In this document: one piece after another, positions 22,348-32,473 of the stretch
How the letters are laid out: each line of letters begins with the position of its first letter
How positions within the stretch are numbered: the stretch's first letter is position 1
Source: Xanthomonas sp. NCPPB 1128
GTDB lineage: Bacteria; Pseudomonadota; Gammaproteobacteria; Xanthomonadales; Xanthomonadaceae
Length of the DNA stretch: 64,000 nt
Reading direction: 5' to 3'
Assembly: GCF_001043115.1 (NCBI RefSeq)
Contig: NZ_LFME01000002.1
Location: forward strand, 124,001-188,000
The notes under the pieces: model-generated
Database searches by the model: none
What the model saw: only the letters and a program-made list of their open reading frames with translations
What the model was told of the DNA's origin: nothing
Program-made: the position numbers and the translations under genes

Positions 22348-24574
22348 CCCGTCTCTGCTGGCGCAGGTGAAGTGGGACGACGCGCCACAGCCTGCCGGCG
22401 GCCAGCAGCCGCTGGAGATCGACATCACCGGCGGCGTGAGCGAGAGCCAGCTGCGCGCCCAGCAGGCCGCAGCCGCCGCGCAACAGCCGATCGACCTATC
22501 CCAGGTCGTGTGGGATGACCAGCCGGGTGTCGCGGCCCCGCAAGCGCAGGCGCAGGAAGAAGCGCCGGCAGCGAACAACAGCGCCCTAGCGCGCATGGTC
22601 TCGGGTCAGCCGGCCGTGCCTCAGGTGCAGGAAGGCACCGCCCTGGGCCGGTTCCTAGGCGAGATCGGCGGCCGACAGGTGATGCAGGGCGCGGCAGGGC
22701 TGTATGGCTCCTTGGGCGGCGACGCACTAAACCACTACGTCCTGGACCCGATCGACCAGGCTGCGGGCTGGGGTACGCAGCTGGGCACGGGCGGGAAGTC
22801 GTACCGCGATGCTGCTGGCCAAGTTGCCGACGAGATGGGCATGCGCCGACCGCAGACGGCGCAGGAGCGCATCATCAGCGACATGGGCGAGGCGCTGACC
22901 GGGACAGGCCTGACCATGGGCATCGGCGGCGGCATCAACGCGTTGACCAACCTGGGGCGCGCCGCCGCCGCACCAGTGACCAATCGCCTGGCCAACCTGC
23001 TGACGACGCAGCCTGTCGCGCAGGCGGTAAGTGCGGCTGCAGGCTCCGGTGCCGCGTCCGCTACGCGCGAGGCTGGCGGCGGCACCGGCGCGCAGCTGGC
23101 TGCATCGCTGGCCGGCGGCCTCGGGCCGAACTTGCTGGCGACGCTGGGCGCCGCTGGCGCGCGCGGGCTGGTGCGCGGATCCAGTGGTGCGCAGATGCAG
23201 CGCACCATCGATGACTTCGCTGCGCTGGGAGCCAATCCCTCCGTTGCACAAGCCTCGGGCAATCGGACGCTGCAGGGCGTCGAGAACCTGCTGGCGGCAG
23301 CGCCGACCAGTACGGGCGTCATGACCCGCTTTGCAGAGCGCCAGGCCGACGACGTAGGCGCCGGGCTGCAGGGTATGGGCGAGAGCCTGTCGCGCAATGC
23401 GAGCGCTGAGCGAGCCGGCAGGGCAATCGAGGCTGGCGTGCAGACGTTCGAGAACAATGTCGGGGCCGCGCGTCGCGCCCTCTACTCGGAGGCCGACCGC
23501 TTCATCCCGGCGAGCACTGCCACGCCGATGACCAACACCACGAACGCTCTGGCCGCCATGACGCAGCCGACCGCTGGTGCTGCCGCGACTACGGGGGCGC
23601 TCGTGAATCCATGGTTGCAGCGATTGCGCTCCAACCTTGAGGCAGACCTGCAGGCTGGCGGCGGCCAGATCCCATACGAAGCGCTGCGCAGGATCCGCAC
23701 CGAAGTAGGCGAGCGGATGAGCGACTTTTCCATGACCCCTGACACGCCGGCCCGTCAGCTCAGCGGCATTTATGCAGCCCTCTCGCGCGACATGGAAGCG
23801 GTCGCCGCTGCGCAGGGTCCCGACGCGGTGCGCGCGGCGCGGCGCGCCAACACCTACACCCGCGTGTCGTCCGAACGCCTCGAGCAGATCCAGCGGGTGG
23901 TGGACAAGAACGGCGGCCCGGAGAAGGTCTACGCCGCGACGATGTCTGGCACTCAGGATGGCGGGACCACGTTGCGCGCTGTGATGCAGTCCCTGCCTCC
24001 GGATGGTCAGAGAGCTGTTACGGCGGCGGTCATCAGGCGCATGGGCCTGGCGACACCAGGCGCACAGGACGCCGCGGGTGATGTCTTCTCGGCCGCCACG
24101 TTCCTGACCAACTGGAACCGGGTCAGTCCAGAGGCAAAGCGGGCTCTATTCGACCGCTACGGCGGCGGGTTCAGCCAGAACATGGACCGCATCGCGCGCG
24201 TGGCGAGCAACATCAAGGACGGGGCCAAGGTCTACGCGAACCCTTCGGGCACGGCGAACCGCGCGGCGGCGCTGACCTACGGAGCGAGCCTCGTTGCTTC
24301 GCTATTCGATCCGAGCCTGATCACGACCGGCAGCCTGATATCCGGCGGCGTCGGCGCCAACTTGACCGCAAGGCTGATGACGAATCCTCGCGTTGTCACC
24401 GCGCTGGCCCAGACCACCAAGTTGCCGCAGGGCGCGATCCTCGGCCAGGTCCAAGCGATGCGCCAAGCCGCACAGCGGAGCGGCGACCAAGATCTGGCCG
24501 CGGCTGCAGACGTGCTAGAGCAGGCGCGTCAAGACAAAGACGGCCGCGCCAACCGCGGCACCACCCAACGATAG
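22337..24574 (+). CDS. P22 gp16-like large DNA ejection protein
   Basis: 745 residues (P22 gp16 is 609). N-terminal acidic repeats WDDAPQPAGGQQPLEID and VVWDDQPGV, then helical domains containing amphipathic Gly/Ala segments (about 185 to 290) that could insert in membranes, and a helical C-terminus. Third gene of the ejection set. P22 gp16 enters the cell with the DNA and helps it cross the inner membrane. Start chosen at the ATG 11 bp inside the upstream gene; a longer frame would overlap it extensively. A terminator follows about 80 bp after the stop. Confidence 0.7.
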   Translation: MEIDPSLLAQVKWDDAPQPAGGQQPLEIDITGGVSESQLRAQQAAAAAQQPIDLSQVVWDDQPGVAAPQAQAQEEAPAANNSALARMVSGQPAVPQVQEGTALGRFLGEIGGRQVMQGAAGLYGSLGGDALNHYVLDPIDQAAGWGTQLGTGGKSYRDAAGQVADEMGMRRPQTAQERIISDMGEALTGTGLTMGIGGGINALTNLGRAAAAPVTNRLANLLTTQPVAQAVSAAAGSGAASATREAGGGTGAQLAASLAGGLGPNLLATLGAAGARGLVRGSSGAQMQRTIDDFAALGANPSVAQASGNRTLQGVENLLAAAPTSTGVMTRFAERQADDVGAGLQGMGESLSRNASAERAGRAIEAGVQTFENNVGAARRALYSEADRFIPASTATPMTNTTNALAAMTQPTAGAAATTGALVNPWLQRLRSNLEADLQAGGGQIPYEALRRIRTEVGERMSDFSMTPDTPARQLSGIYAALSRDMEAVAAAQGPDAVRAARRANTYTRVSSERLEQIQRVVDKNGGPEKVYAATMSGTQDGGTTLRAVMQSLPPDGQRAVTAAVIRRMGLATPGAQDAAGDVFSAATFLTNWNRVSPEAKRALFDRYGGGFSQNMDRIARVASNIKDGAKVYANPSGTANRAAALTYGASLVASLFDPSLITTGSLISGGVGANLTARLMTNPRVVTALAQTTKLPQGAILGQVQAMRQAAQRSGDQDLAAAADVLEQARQDKDGRANRGTTQR

Positions 24575-24652
24575 AGCTGCACCGAGGAGCAGGACGTATT
24601 CCTTGAGTCCCAAGCCGTCCGGCTCCCGCTTGTACCGCCAATCTTGCGCCAT
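24515..24652 (-). CDS. Possible small antisense membrane protein
   Basis: 45 residues: charged start AQDWRYKREPDGLGLKEY, then one hydrophobic helix VLLLGAALSLGGAAVGAAVF and a short basic end. It reads opposite to the late operon and overlaps the gp16-like 3' end by 60 bp. The topology resembles small superinfection-exclusion proteins, but high GC favours chance open frames on the opposite strand, and the ribosome site (GGGG about 10 nt upstream) is only fair. Confidence 0.3.
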   Translation of the reverse strand: MAQDWRYKREPDGLGLKEYVLLLGAALSLGGAAVGAAVFVLTRLL

Positions 24653-24657
24653 GACCC

Positions 24658-24684
24658 AGCCCCGGCCCCGTCCGGGGCTTTTTG
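24658..24684 (+). terminator. Terminator after ejection genes
   Basis: AGCCCCGG-CCCCGT-CCGGGGCT, perfect 8-bp stem, followed by TTTTTG. It separates the head/ejection operon from the fibre genes. Confidence 0.8.
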
Positions 24685-24696
24685 TTGGAGAAACCG

Positions 24697-25479
24697 ATGT
24701 CAGGATACCGCTTTTTCAACCCCGCCCCGGTCTTCCTCGACCTGCCCGGGATCAAGCCGCTGGCCGGCGGCGCGCTGCAATTCTTCGCCCAGGGCACCAC
24801 CACGGCCAAGGACACCTGGTCCGATTCGACCCTGACCACGCTCAACACCAACCCGGTGCAGCTCGACAGCTCCGGCCGCGCCAACGTCAACATCTGGCTG
24901 AGCGGCGCCTACACCGTCGTGCTCAAGGCTGCCGACGGCACGTCCGTCTGGACGCGGGACGTGGATTCCGGCGCGGGCGCGGGCGCAACCATCCCCGCGC
25001 TGGTGGCCGGCAAGTTCCTGGCCACGGATGGCTCGAACCTGATCTGGGCCGACGTGCTGCAGGTGCCGGACCCGACCGGCTCAGCGAACAAGATCCTGAG
25101 CACCGACGGCAGCAATCTGATCTGGATCGCGCAGCCGACGATCCCCGATCTGCCGGTCCAGAACTTCACCAATCGGGTGAAGATCGGCACGTACCTGCGC
25201 CAGTGGGGCAGCGACAGCGCGCCGGCGTCCAATGCGCGGCAGACTTCGCGCAGCGTGACGTTCCTCAATCCCTTCAGCGGCGACCCGTACGCGATCACCG
25301 TCATCCCTCGCAACGTGACGCACACCGCCGGCGGCCAAATCGGCGTGCCGGCGATCATCGCGAAGTCGGCCACGGGCTTCAGTGTTCAGTTCGACAGCGA
25401 CGACTTCGGCCAGTCGAACGCCTCGTTCATCGCTGCGCTGCCGTTCGACTGGGTTGCGGAAGGGCCGACCAGTGCCTGA
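24697..25479 (+). CDS. Tail fibre with P22-tailspike-like head-binding domain
   Basis: 260 residues. N-terminal GYRFFNPAPVFLDLPGIKPL then GGALQFFAQGTTTAKDTW and LSGAYTVVLKAADG fit the small beta domain by which P22-type tailspikes bind the hub (about 1 to 95). Two short repeats follow (DGSNLIWAD and DGSNLIWIA, about 112 and 139), then a beta-rich C-terminal part. Too short to hold a catalytic tailspike, so it may be an adaptor on which the next fibre assembles. Start chosen at the ATG with TTGGAG upstream. Confidence 0.78.
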   Translation: MSGYRFFNPAPVFLDLPGIKPLAGGALQFFAQGTTTAKDTWSDSTLTTLNTNPVQLDSSGRANVNIWLSGAYTVVLKAADGTSVWTRDVDSGAGAGATIPALVAGKFLATDGSNLIWADVLQVPDPTGSANKILSTDGSNLIWIAQPTIPDLPVQNFTNRVKIGTYLRQWGSDSAPASNARQTSRSVTFLNPFSGDPYAITVIPRNVTHTAGGQIGVPAIIAKSATGFSVQFDSDDFGQSNASFIAALPFDWVAEGPTSA

Positions 25480-26746
25480 TATCGCGATCCCCCGCGTCCA
25501 GGCGCCGATCGCCTCGCAGGGTGGCTTGGTCACGCAGGAGTGGCACACCTTCTTCCTGATGCTGCGCGATGCGGCCGGCAGCGACACCGACCTGCAGGCG
25601 CAGATCGACGCGCTGGCGGCCAAGGTGGCCGCACTGCCGGCCGGCAGTGGCTCCGCGACCTTCTCGCTGCGCGGCATCGGGTCCGTCCAGTTAGACGGCT
25701 CACCGGCGGCGGGTGCGGTCCAGATCATGCTGGACGGCGACAGCGACGCCCCGGGCAACACCTTCTACTACGGCACCGGGCCGGACGGGCTGCGCGGGTG
25801 GCACCTGGTCGCCGATGCTGTTGGCGTGACGGCCGACCTGTCGCGCGCCGTCGACGCCACCAGCAACGTGGTCACGATCGGCCTGGCTGACCTGCCCAAC
25901 GCCGGCGCCACCGGCGCCGCGCTGTTGAAGATCCTGCGCGATGCGAAGGGGCGCGTGGCCGGCGCTGCCGCGGCGACGACTGACGACCTGGCCGAGGGCG
26001 CCACGCCGACCAACATGTGGTTCACAGGCGCGCGCGCGCGGGCCGCGCTGGACGCCGGGCGCAACCTGCTCATCAACGCCAGCATGCAGGTCAACCAGCG
26101 CAATTTCGGCGGTGGCGCGCTCGCCGCGGGTGCCTACGGCTACGACCGGTGGCGGGCCGGCAGCGGTGGGTGCAACGTTTCCGTCAACAGCGCCGGCCTC
26201 ATCAGCCACACCAGCGGCCCGCTGCAGCAGGTCATCGAGAACCCCCAGGGCGCCTGGGGCCAGCCTCTGACCTTGAGCGTTGAAGATCCGAGCGGCAGCC
26301 TCAGCGTCAGCGTGGGAGGTGCCACGGGGACGATCACCGCCGGCAGCGGGCGCCGCAGCGTCACGCTGACGCCTACCGGCAGCGGCAACATGACGTTGCA
26401 GATCACCGCTACCGGTGTGACGTACAGCCGGCCGCAACTCGAGCGCGGCAGCTTCGCCAGCCCCTTCGAGTATCTCAAACAGCCAGAGGAGATGGCGCTC
26501 TGCCAGTGGTACTGCCGGGCCGGATCGCTCACGCTGCGCTCTAATGGTAGTGCCACGTCCGGCGCCGGCACCTGGCTGCCCTTCAGCATGCGCGCCGCGC
26601 CGACTGTGACGTTCTCCAGCGTCAACTACGTCTACGGCTGTTCGAGCATCGACTCGACCAGCAGCACGAGTGGCGTGGAGATCTTTGTGGCCGCTACAGG
26701 CCCCTTCGCATTCATCGCCAGCTACCTGCTGGTCGCCGAACTCTAA
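25472..26746 (+). CDS. Second tail fibre / receptor-binding protein
   Basis: 424 residues from a GTG overlapping the previous gene by 8 bp. The N-terminus (PRVQAPIASQGGLVTQEWHT) leads to a short coiled coil (DLQAQIDALAAKVAALP), then a beta-rich stem, the widespread phage block NLLINASMQVNQRNFGG with AYGYDRW (about 203 to 225), and a terminal domain. That block is common in receptor-binding fibres of phages infecting Xanthomonadaceae and pseudomonads. The coupling suggests a two-part adsorption apparatus. No glycosidase motif seen. Confidence 0.75.
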   Translation: MPDIAIPRVQAPIASQGGLVTQEWHTFFLMLRDAAGSDTDLQAQIDALAAKVAALPAGSGSATFSLRGIGSVQLDGSPAAGAVQIMLDGDSDAPGNTFYYGTGPDGLRGWHLVADAVGVTADLSRAVDATSNVVTIGLADLPNAGATGAALLKILRDAKGRVAGAAAATTDDLAEGATPTNMWFTGARARAALDAGRNLLINASMQVNQRNFGGGALAAGAYGYDRWRAGSGGCNVSVNSAGLISHTSGPLQQVIENPQGAWGQPLTLSVEDPSGSLSVSVGGATGTITAGSGRRSVTLTPTGSGNMTLQITATGVTYSRPQLERGSFASPFEYLKQPEEMALCQWYCRAGSLTLRSNGSATSGAGTWLPFSMRAAPTVTFSSVNYVYGCSSIDSTSSTSGVEIFVAATGPFAFIASYLLVAEL

Positions 26747-26800
26747 GCAATTCAGGCTGCTGTCTCGGCCGGTGCGACGGCACCGCGTAGCATCGCCGGC

Positions 26801-27049
26801 ATGCTCCCCCCGTCATACCGCTGGCTGATCTACGACGATGTCGCACTGCTGCGGCACAACAGCAATGGCGTAGCCGGGGTGCGAGTGCGTGATGATGGGA
26901 AGTGGGAGATCTGGCTCTACTGGCACGACATGACGCATCGCGGCGTCGCCGCCAGCCAGGAACAGGGGATCAGGTGGGTGACCCGGTGGGTGGCGGCGCG
27001 AGGGCATGATCTGCCAGGAGCGTCGAGGCGAGGCGCGTACCGGCGGTAG
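26801..27049 (+). CDS. Small phage protein between fibres and integrase
   Basis: 82 residues: PPSYRWLIYDDVALLRHNS, DGKWEIWLYWHD, then EQGIRWVTRWVAARGHDLPG. Aromatic-rich and probably a small alpha/beta domain. Similar short proteins occur near the right end of Xanthomonas prophages; function unknown. It stands alone after the fibre genes and converges with the integrase gene 17 bp away, a typical site for cargo genes. Confidence 0.6.
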   Translation: MLPPSYRWLIYDDVALLRHNSNGVAGVRVRDDGKWEIWLYWHDMTHRGVAASQEQGIRWVTRWVAARGHDLPGASRRGAYRR

Positions 27050-27066
27050 CCGATTCATCCTGCAAT

Positions 27067-28134
27067 TCACCCCGCTTTCGGATCCCGGTGAAGGGATTCG
27101 GGGCGGAGCTGCGTGTACCGCTTCAGTTCGGTCCATGACTCGTGCAGCGTCACCGACGCAACCTCCGGTATGTCGTAGCCCTGTTCAAACAGGCGCGACG
27201 TGCCCTCGTGGCGTAGGTCGTGGAAGTGCAGGTTCTCGATCCGCAGCTTGGCGCAGGCCCGGGTGAACGCTGTCCCCACCGATTTGGAGTTGTAGGGGAA
27301 GATGCGGTCTTCGTCGGCGGTCCTGGGCTGCCGCTGCACCAGCGTCCACGCTTCGCCCAGCAGCGCGAACCGCTTGTGGTTGCCATCTTTGTGCCGCGGG
27401 TGCTTTGCATCGCGCAGCAGTGCTGTCCTCGTACTGGCATCGAGGTCGGACCATAGTAAGCGCGTGATCTCGCTCTCCCGCTTCGCCGTCATGATGGCGA
27501 AGTCGATGATGTCGGCCATCGGGATCTCGGAGCGCCAGGCCGAGGCCTCGAAGTGCGCACGCAGGCGTTGCAGCTCTTCTGCCGTGGGTCGCCGCTCCCG
27601 CCGCTTCGACTTGCCAACCAGCTTCAGAAGGCGCAACACCGGCCGTGCATCGGCGACTGGGTCACCCGCCTGGCGCACGCCGAGCATGGGAGCAGCGAGC
27701 TTCAGCAGCTCCGACAGGTAGCCGAGTTCGACGTTCATGGTCGCCGGTGCGCAGGCTGGAATCAGTTGGCCGTCCGCCATGACGTGCCGCCCCTCAACGC
27801 GGCGGCGCGCGTGCTCGATGATGTCGTTGGCCGTCAGCCGCTGGGCCACGATCGCCCCCAGTCCTTCGCGCAGCCGGCTCATGTTGCCGGCCTGGGTCTT
27901 GCTGATCGCCTTCACTCCGCCAAGCTTCTCGGTCCGCCAGTCGATCAGCTCGCTGATCGTCATGTCGCGTCCGGCCTTCTCACCGCGCGCGTCCAGCTCC
28001 GCCAGCTCGCGCTCGATCCGGTCGGCCCAGGTCTTGGCGGCAGTCTTGGTGGGGAACGTCTTGGTTTGGGCGGCATGGCCCTTTCGGCGCACAATGGCGC
28101 GCCAGCGCTTGCCGCGGGGTTGCAGTGTTGCCAT
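27067..28134 (-). CDS. int: Tyrosine-recombinase integrase, dusA-targeting
   Basis: 355 residues. N-terminal arm-binding part (GKRWRAIVRRKGHAAQTKTF), SAM-like core-binding domain (about 60 to 160), then the catalytic domain: Arg in IMTAKRESEITRLLW, HxxR in HDLRHEGTSR, His in LHESW and the Tyr nucleophile in KRYTQLRPESL. It inserts and excises the prophage. Its start faces dusA and the gene reads away from it, as in the described dusA-integrase family. Start chosen at ATG of MATLQPRG; an upstream frame extends 36 codons through repeat DNA. No excisionase gene is evident in the window. Confidence 0.93.
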   Translation of the reverse strand: MATLQPRGKRWRAIVRRKGHAAQTKTFPTKTAAKTWADRIERELAELDARGEKAGRDMTISELIDWRTEKLGGVKAISKTQAGNMSRLREGLGAIVAQRLTANDIIEHARRRVEGRHVMADGQLIPACAPATMNVELGYLSELLKLAAPMLGVRQAGDPVADARPVLRLLKLVGKSKRRERRPTAEELQRLRAHFEASAWRSEIPMADIIDFAIMTAKRESEITRLLWSDLDASTRTALLRDAKHPRHKDGNHKRFALLGEAWTLVQRQPRTADEDRIFPYNSKSVGTAFTRACAKLRIENLHFHDLRHEGTSRLFEQGYDIPEVASVTLHESWTELKRYTQLRPESLHRDPKAG

Positions 28135-28147
28135 CGGTGTACCGTCC

Positions 28148-28236
28148 GTTGTACCAGGCTGCGAGGTGGTACAACTATGGTACTTGTCGGCGGGAATCGA
28201 TGGGAAAAGTTGTGTCTGCGCGGGAATTGACGGGAA
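28148..28236. repeat. Inverted and direct repeats at int/att end
   Basis: GTTGTACCA (28148-28156) and TGGTACAAC (28167-28175) form a perfect 9-bp inverted repeat. CGGGAATCGATGGGAA (28191-28206) and CGGGAATTGACGGGAA (28221-28236) match at 14 of 16 positions exactly 30 bp apart. They lie between int and dusA, where integrase arm sites or excisionase sites are expected. Confidence 0.5.
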
Positions 28237-28269
28237 GCACATGTGGCTGACTCAAAAGAAGAATCGTTG

Positions 28270-29250
<981 letters not shown>

Positions 29251-29657
29251 TCCGGCGGGTTCAGTCGAAACGTGGCGGGGTGCCGTGCCCGCTCGGGGGC
29301 GGCTGGAAGCGCCTCCTCACGAACCTGCAGGATGGAGAGTGGCTCGATCGGCGACGGATCTTTATCCCGATTCCGCCACTTCGTTCAGGGAGTCCGTTCA
29401 GGAATCAAGGGTTAGTCTCTAGCCCTCAGGAGACGCTGCGAAGCACTTGCCGAAAGGCCTCTCCAGGCCGCTGGCGCGGCCCTTGCATCGTTCCTCCACA
29501 GGTTCATTTGACTGAATGTCGCCCGCGGCGTCCGGAAAAGTTCAGACCGGATTCACCCCGAAAAATCAAGAATTTGCCTCGATTTCTCGAGGTCGTCTTC
29601 CTTCCCGAGAGGTGTCGCGCTTCACAAGTTTTGAACGTTTCCGATCAGTCCGTTAGG
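29251..29657. other. Intergenic region before PepSY-phoPQ operon
   Basis: 407 bp without a credible gene. It should hold the promoter for the phoPQ cluster. TTGAAC (29631-29636), 17 bp, TAGGAT (29654-29659) is a promoter candidate whose -10 overlaps the ATG of the next gene, which would then need its GTG at 29667 as start. A short inverted repeat CCTCGA-TTTC-TCGAGG is at 29577-29592. Confidence 0.4.
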
Positions 29658-30050
29658 ATGCCCGTCGTGACTTCTCCCGCTTCCCGCCACTACCGCTTTG
29701 CCGCCGTATTCGCGCTCGCGCTGGCGTCGGTCGCGGCTGGGCACGGCCGTGCGCAGCAGCCGCCCATGCCGGGCGCGATGGCGCCGCCGGAGCGCGACGC
29801 GGGCCGCAACCGCGACTACGCCGGCAGTTCGCTGTCCGACGCGGTGCGCCGGGTACAGCGCTCCACCGGCGGGCAGATCCTCGGTGCCGAACGGGTGCCG
29901 TTTGACGGTCGCGACATCAACCGCGTCAAGTACATGGACGGCCGTGGGCGGGTACGCTACATGGACGATCCGCAGCCTGGCCGCGCGGCACCGCCGCGGG
30001 CGCCGCGGTCGGGCGAGCCCCCTGAGCCACCACGCGACGATCACCCGTGA
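29658..30050 (+). CDS. Exported PepSY-like protein upstream of phoP
   Basis: 130 residues. Signal peptide to about residue 32 (FAAVFALALASVAAG...AQQ), then a PepSY-like core (LSDAVRRVQRSTGGQILGAE, NRVKYMDGRGRVRYMDD) and a proline-rich acidic tail. PepSY proteins often modulate sensors or proteases in the periplasm, and its place 73 bp before phoP suggests it senses or tunes PhoQ; this is inference. The start is the ATG at 29658, but a GTG at 29667 is an alternative. Confidence 0.7.
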   Translation: MPVVTSPASRHYRFAAVFALALASVAAGHGRAQQPPMPGAMAPPERDAGRNRDYAGSSLSDAVRRVQRSTGGQILGAERVPFDGRDINRVKYMDGRGRVRYMDDPQPGRAAPPRAPRSGEPPEPPRDDHP

Positions 30051-30123
30051 GTCCGGATAGTTCGGTTCAGGTTCCACATACCGCCCCGGCCACCGGCCAC
30101 CTGTAAGTTACTAGGGAGAGTTC

Positions 30124-30807
30124 ATGCGTATCCTTCTGGTCGAAGACGAAGCTCCGCTGCGAGAGACCCTGGCCGCTCGCCTGAAGCGCGAAGGCTTTGC
30201 GGTGGATGCGGCGCAGGACGGCGAGGAAGGCCTGTACATGGGCCGCGAAGTGCCCTTCGACGTGGGCATCATCGATCTCGGCCTGCCGAAGATGTCGGGC
30301 ATGGAGCTGATCAAGGCGCTGCGCGACGAAGGCAAGAAGTTTCCGGTGCTGATCCTCACCGCGCGTTCCAGCTGGCAGGACAAGGTCGAAGGCCTCAAGC
30401 AGGGTGCCGACGACTACCTAGTCAAGCCGTTCCACGTCGAAGAGCTGCTGGCGCGCGTCAACGCGCTGCTGCGCCGCGCCGCCGGCTGGAGCAAGCCGAC
30501 TCTGGAATGCGGTCCGGTCGCGCTGGATCTGGCCGCGCAGACCGTCAGCGTCAGCGGCAGCAACGTCGACCTGACCAGCTACGAGTACAAGGTGCTCGAG
30601 TATCTGATGATGCATGCCGGCGAACTGGTCTCCAAGGCCGACCTGACCGAGCACATCTACCAGCAGGATTTCGACCGCGACTCCAACGTGCTGGAAGTGT
30701 TCATCGGCCGCCTGCGCAAGAAGCTGGACCCGGACGGCGAGTTGAAGCCGATCGAGACCGTGCGCGGCCGCGGCTACCGGTTCGCGATTCCGCGCACCGA
30801 AGGCTGA
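30124..30807 (+). CDS. phoP: Response regulator PhoP
   Basis: 227 residues, OmpR/PhoB family. Receiver domain with acidic pocket (LVEDEAPL), phospho-acceptor Asp in VGIIDLGLPKMSG and the Lys in YLVKPFHVEE; C-terminal winged helix (about 125 to 222) with VLEVFIGRLRKKLD and ETVRGRGYRF. In Xanthomonas PhoP responds to low magnesium and cationic peptides and supports virulence. Good GGGAG ribosome site. phoQ follows after 37 bp. Confidence 0.92.
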   Translation: MRILLVEDEAPLRETLAARLKREGFAVDAAQDGEEGLYMGREVPFDVGIIDLGLPKMSGMELIKALRDEGKKFPVLILTARSSWQDKVEGLKQGADDYLVKPFHVEELLARVNALLRRAAGWSKPTLECGPVALDLAAQTVSVSGSNVDLTSYEYKVLEYLMMHAGELVSKADLTEHIYQQDFDRDSNVLEVFIGRLRKKLDPDGELKPIETVRGRGYRFAIPRTEG

Positions 30808-30844
30808 CCGCAGGCGCCGGCGAGCACACCGAGGAAGCGAGCGC

Positions 30845-32260
30845 GTGGCGGCACGACCCAGGTGGTACAAGCGCTGGCGCCCGCGTTCGCTGCAGGCGCG
30901 CCAGCTGCTTGCCGCCAGCCTGAGTCTGCTGGCGTTCCTGGCCGCAGCGGGTTACGCACTGGACCAAGCGTTCGCCGATACCGCGCTGAGCAATCTGCGC
31001 GAGCGCCTGAAGAGCTACGCCACCGCCTACGCCAACAACATCGACGTCGCCCGCGACGGTTCGCTGTACATCAACAACGACAAGCCGCCGCCGGACCCGC
31101 ATTTCGACCGGCCCGGCAGCGGCCTGTACGCGCAGATCGTGATGCCCAACGAGCGCTGGATCTCGATGTCCAGCGAGGGCCCGCTGCCGCCGCGCGGCGG
31201 CATGCTCGAACCGCGTCAGGAAACCTTCGACGGGCCGTGGCCGATGACCCAGATCGACGGCAGCGAAGGCGAGGTCTACCGCTACGGCATCGGCCTGGCC
31301 TACGTGCGCCGCGACAAGGAAACCCCGGTCACCATCTACATCATGGAGGACACCCGCGCACTGGGTGCGCAGTTGCGCGTGTTCCGCGGCCGGGTGTGGT
31401 TCAACCTCGGCGGCGCCGGCCTGATCCTGCTGGTGCTGCAGGCCTTCATCCTGCAGTGGAGCCTGCGCCCGCTGCGACGGGTGATCAACGAACTGACCAA
31501 GGTGCAGCGCGGCGAAGCGGTGCGCATGGGCGATCGCCATCCGCGCGAGCTGGAACCGCTGACCGACAGCATCAATGCCTTCATCGAGAGCGAGCGCGAG
31601 AATCTGGATCGCCAGCGCAATACCCTGGCCGACCTGGCGCACAGCCTGAAGACGCCGCTGGCGGTGTTGCGCACCCAGCTCGACAGCGGCGCGCAGGGGC
31701 CGGAACTGCGCGAAGAACTTGACGTGCAGCTGCGGCGCATGAACAACCTGGTGTCCTATCAGCTGGCCCGTGCCGCCTCCAGCGGGCACAAGTTGTTCGC
31801 CGCGCCGTTGCCGATCGAGCCCAATGCCGAGGAGATCGTGCGCGGGCTGGAGAAGGTCTACGCGGCCAAGGGCGTGCTGTGCGAGTTCGACATCGAGCCG
31901 AGCGCACGCTTCCACGGCGAACCCGGCGACCTGCAGGAACTGCTCGGCAACCTGCTGGAGAACGCGTTCAAGTGGGCGCGCAGGCGCGTGCTGCTGAGCG
32001 TGCGCCCGGAGCCGGCAGCCGGCAGCCGCCGCGCCGGCCTGATCATCGCGGTGGAGGACGACGGTCCCGGCATCGCCCCGGACGAGGTCGCGCACATCCT
32101 GCAGCGCGGTGTGCGCGGCGACGAGCGCGTACATGGCCACGGCATCGGCCTGGCGATCGTGCAGGACCTGGTCAAGGGCTACCGCGGCGAGCTGCAGGTC
32201 AGCCGCTCCGAGGAACTGGGCGGGGCGCGCTTCCTGGTCACCCTGCCGCCGGGGCTGTAG
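30845..32260 (+). CDS. phoQ: Sensor histidine kinase PhoQ
   Basis: 471 residues from a GTG. Two membrane helices (about 20 to 42 and 180 to 202) flank a periplasmic sensor of about 135 residues; then HAMP-like linker, H-box ADLAHSLKTPLAVLR, N-box LLGNLLENAFKWAR, G1 VEDDGPGIAPDE and G2 HGHGIGLAIVQD. Phosphorylates PhoP. The periplasmic part has acidic and proline residues (NNDKPPPDPHFD) that could bind cations. Confidence 0.9.
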   Translation: MAARPRWYKRWRPRSLQARQLLAASLSLLAFLAAAGYALDQAFADTALSNLRERLKSYATAYANNIDVARDGSLYINNDKPPPDPHFDRPGSGLYAQIVMPNERWISMSSEGPLPPRGGMLEPRQETFDGPWPMTQIDGSEGEVYRYGIGLAYVRRDKETPVTIYIMEDTRALGAQLRVFRGRVWFNLGGAGLILLVLQAFILQWSLRPLRRVINELTKVQRGEAVRMGDRHPRELEPLTDSINAFIESERENLDRQRNTLADLAHSLKTPLAVLRTQLDSGAQGPELREELDVQLRRMNNLVSYQLARAASSGHKLFAAPLPIEPNAEEIVRGLEKVYAAKGVLCEFDIEPSARFHGEPGDLQELLGNLLENAFKWARRRVLLSVRPEPAAGSRRAGLIIAVEDDGPGIAPDEVAHILQRGVRGDERVHGHGIGLAIVQDLVKGYRGELQVSRSEELGGARFLVTLPPGL

Positions 32261-32410
32261 GCGCAGCAGCGCGTCAGGTGTCGGTCTGGGACCGGCATCC
32301 CGCCGCATGGTGGTCGCCCAAGTGATCGAGTCATCGCCGTCGGCGCTGCAGCGCAGCAGCAGGTGAATCCCGTGCAAATGACCGGGAGGTTTCCGACAGT
32401 GGCTTAACGC

Positions 32411-32443
32411 GACCGGCGCACAGCTGGCGATACTGCGCCGGTC
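32411..32443 (+). terminator. Possible terminator after phoQ
   Basis: GACCGGCGCA and TGCGCCGGTC form a perfect 10-bp stem around a 13-nt loop, 150 bp after phoQ. The U tract is poor (TTCACGCCGCTTTT), so efficiency is uncertain. Confidence 0.45.
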
Positions 32444-32473
32444 TTCACGCCGCTTTTCGTCCAGGAGCCCCGC

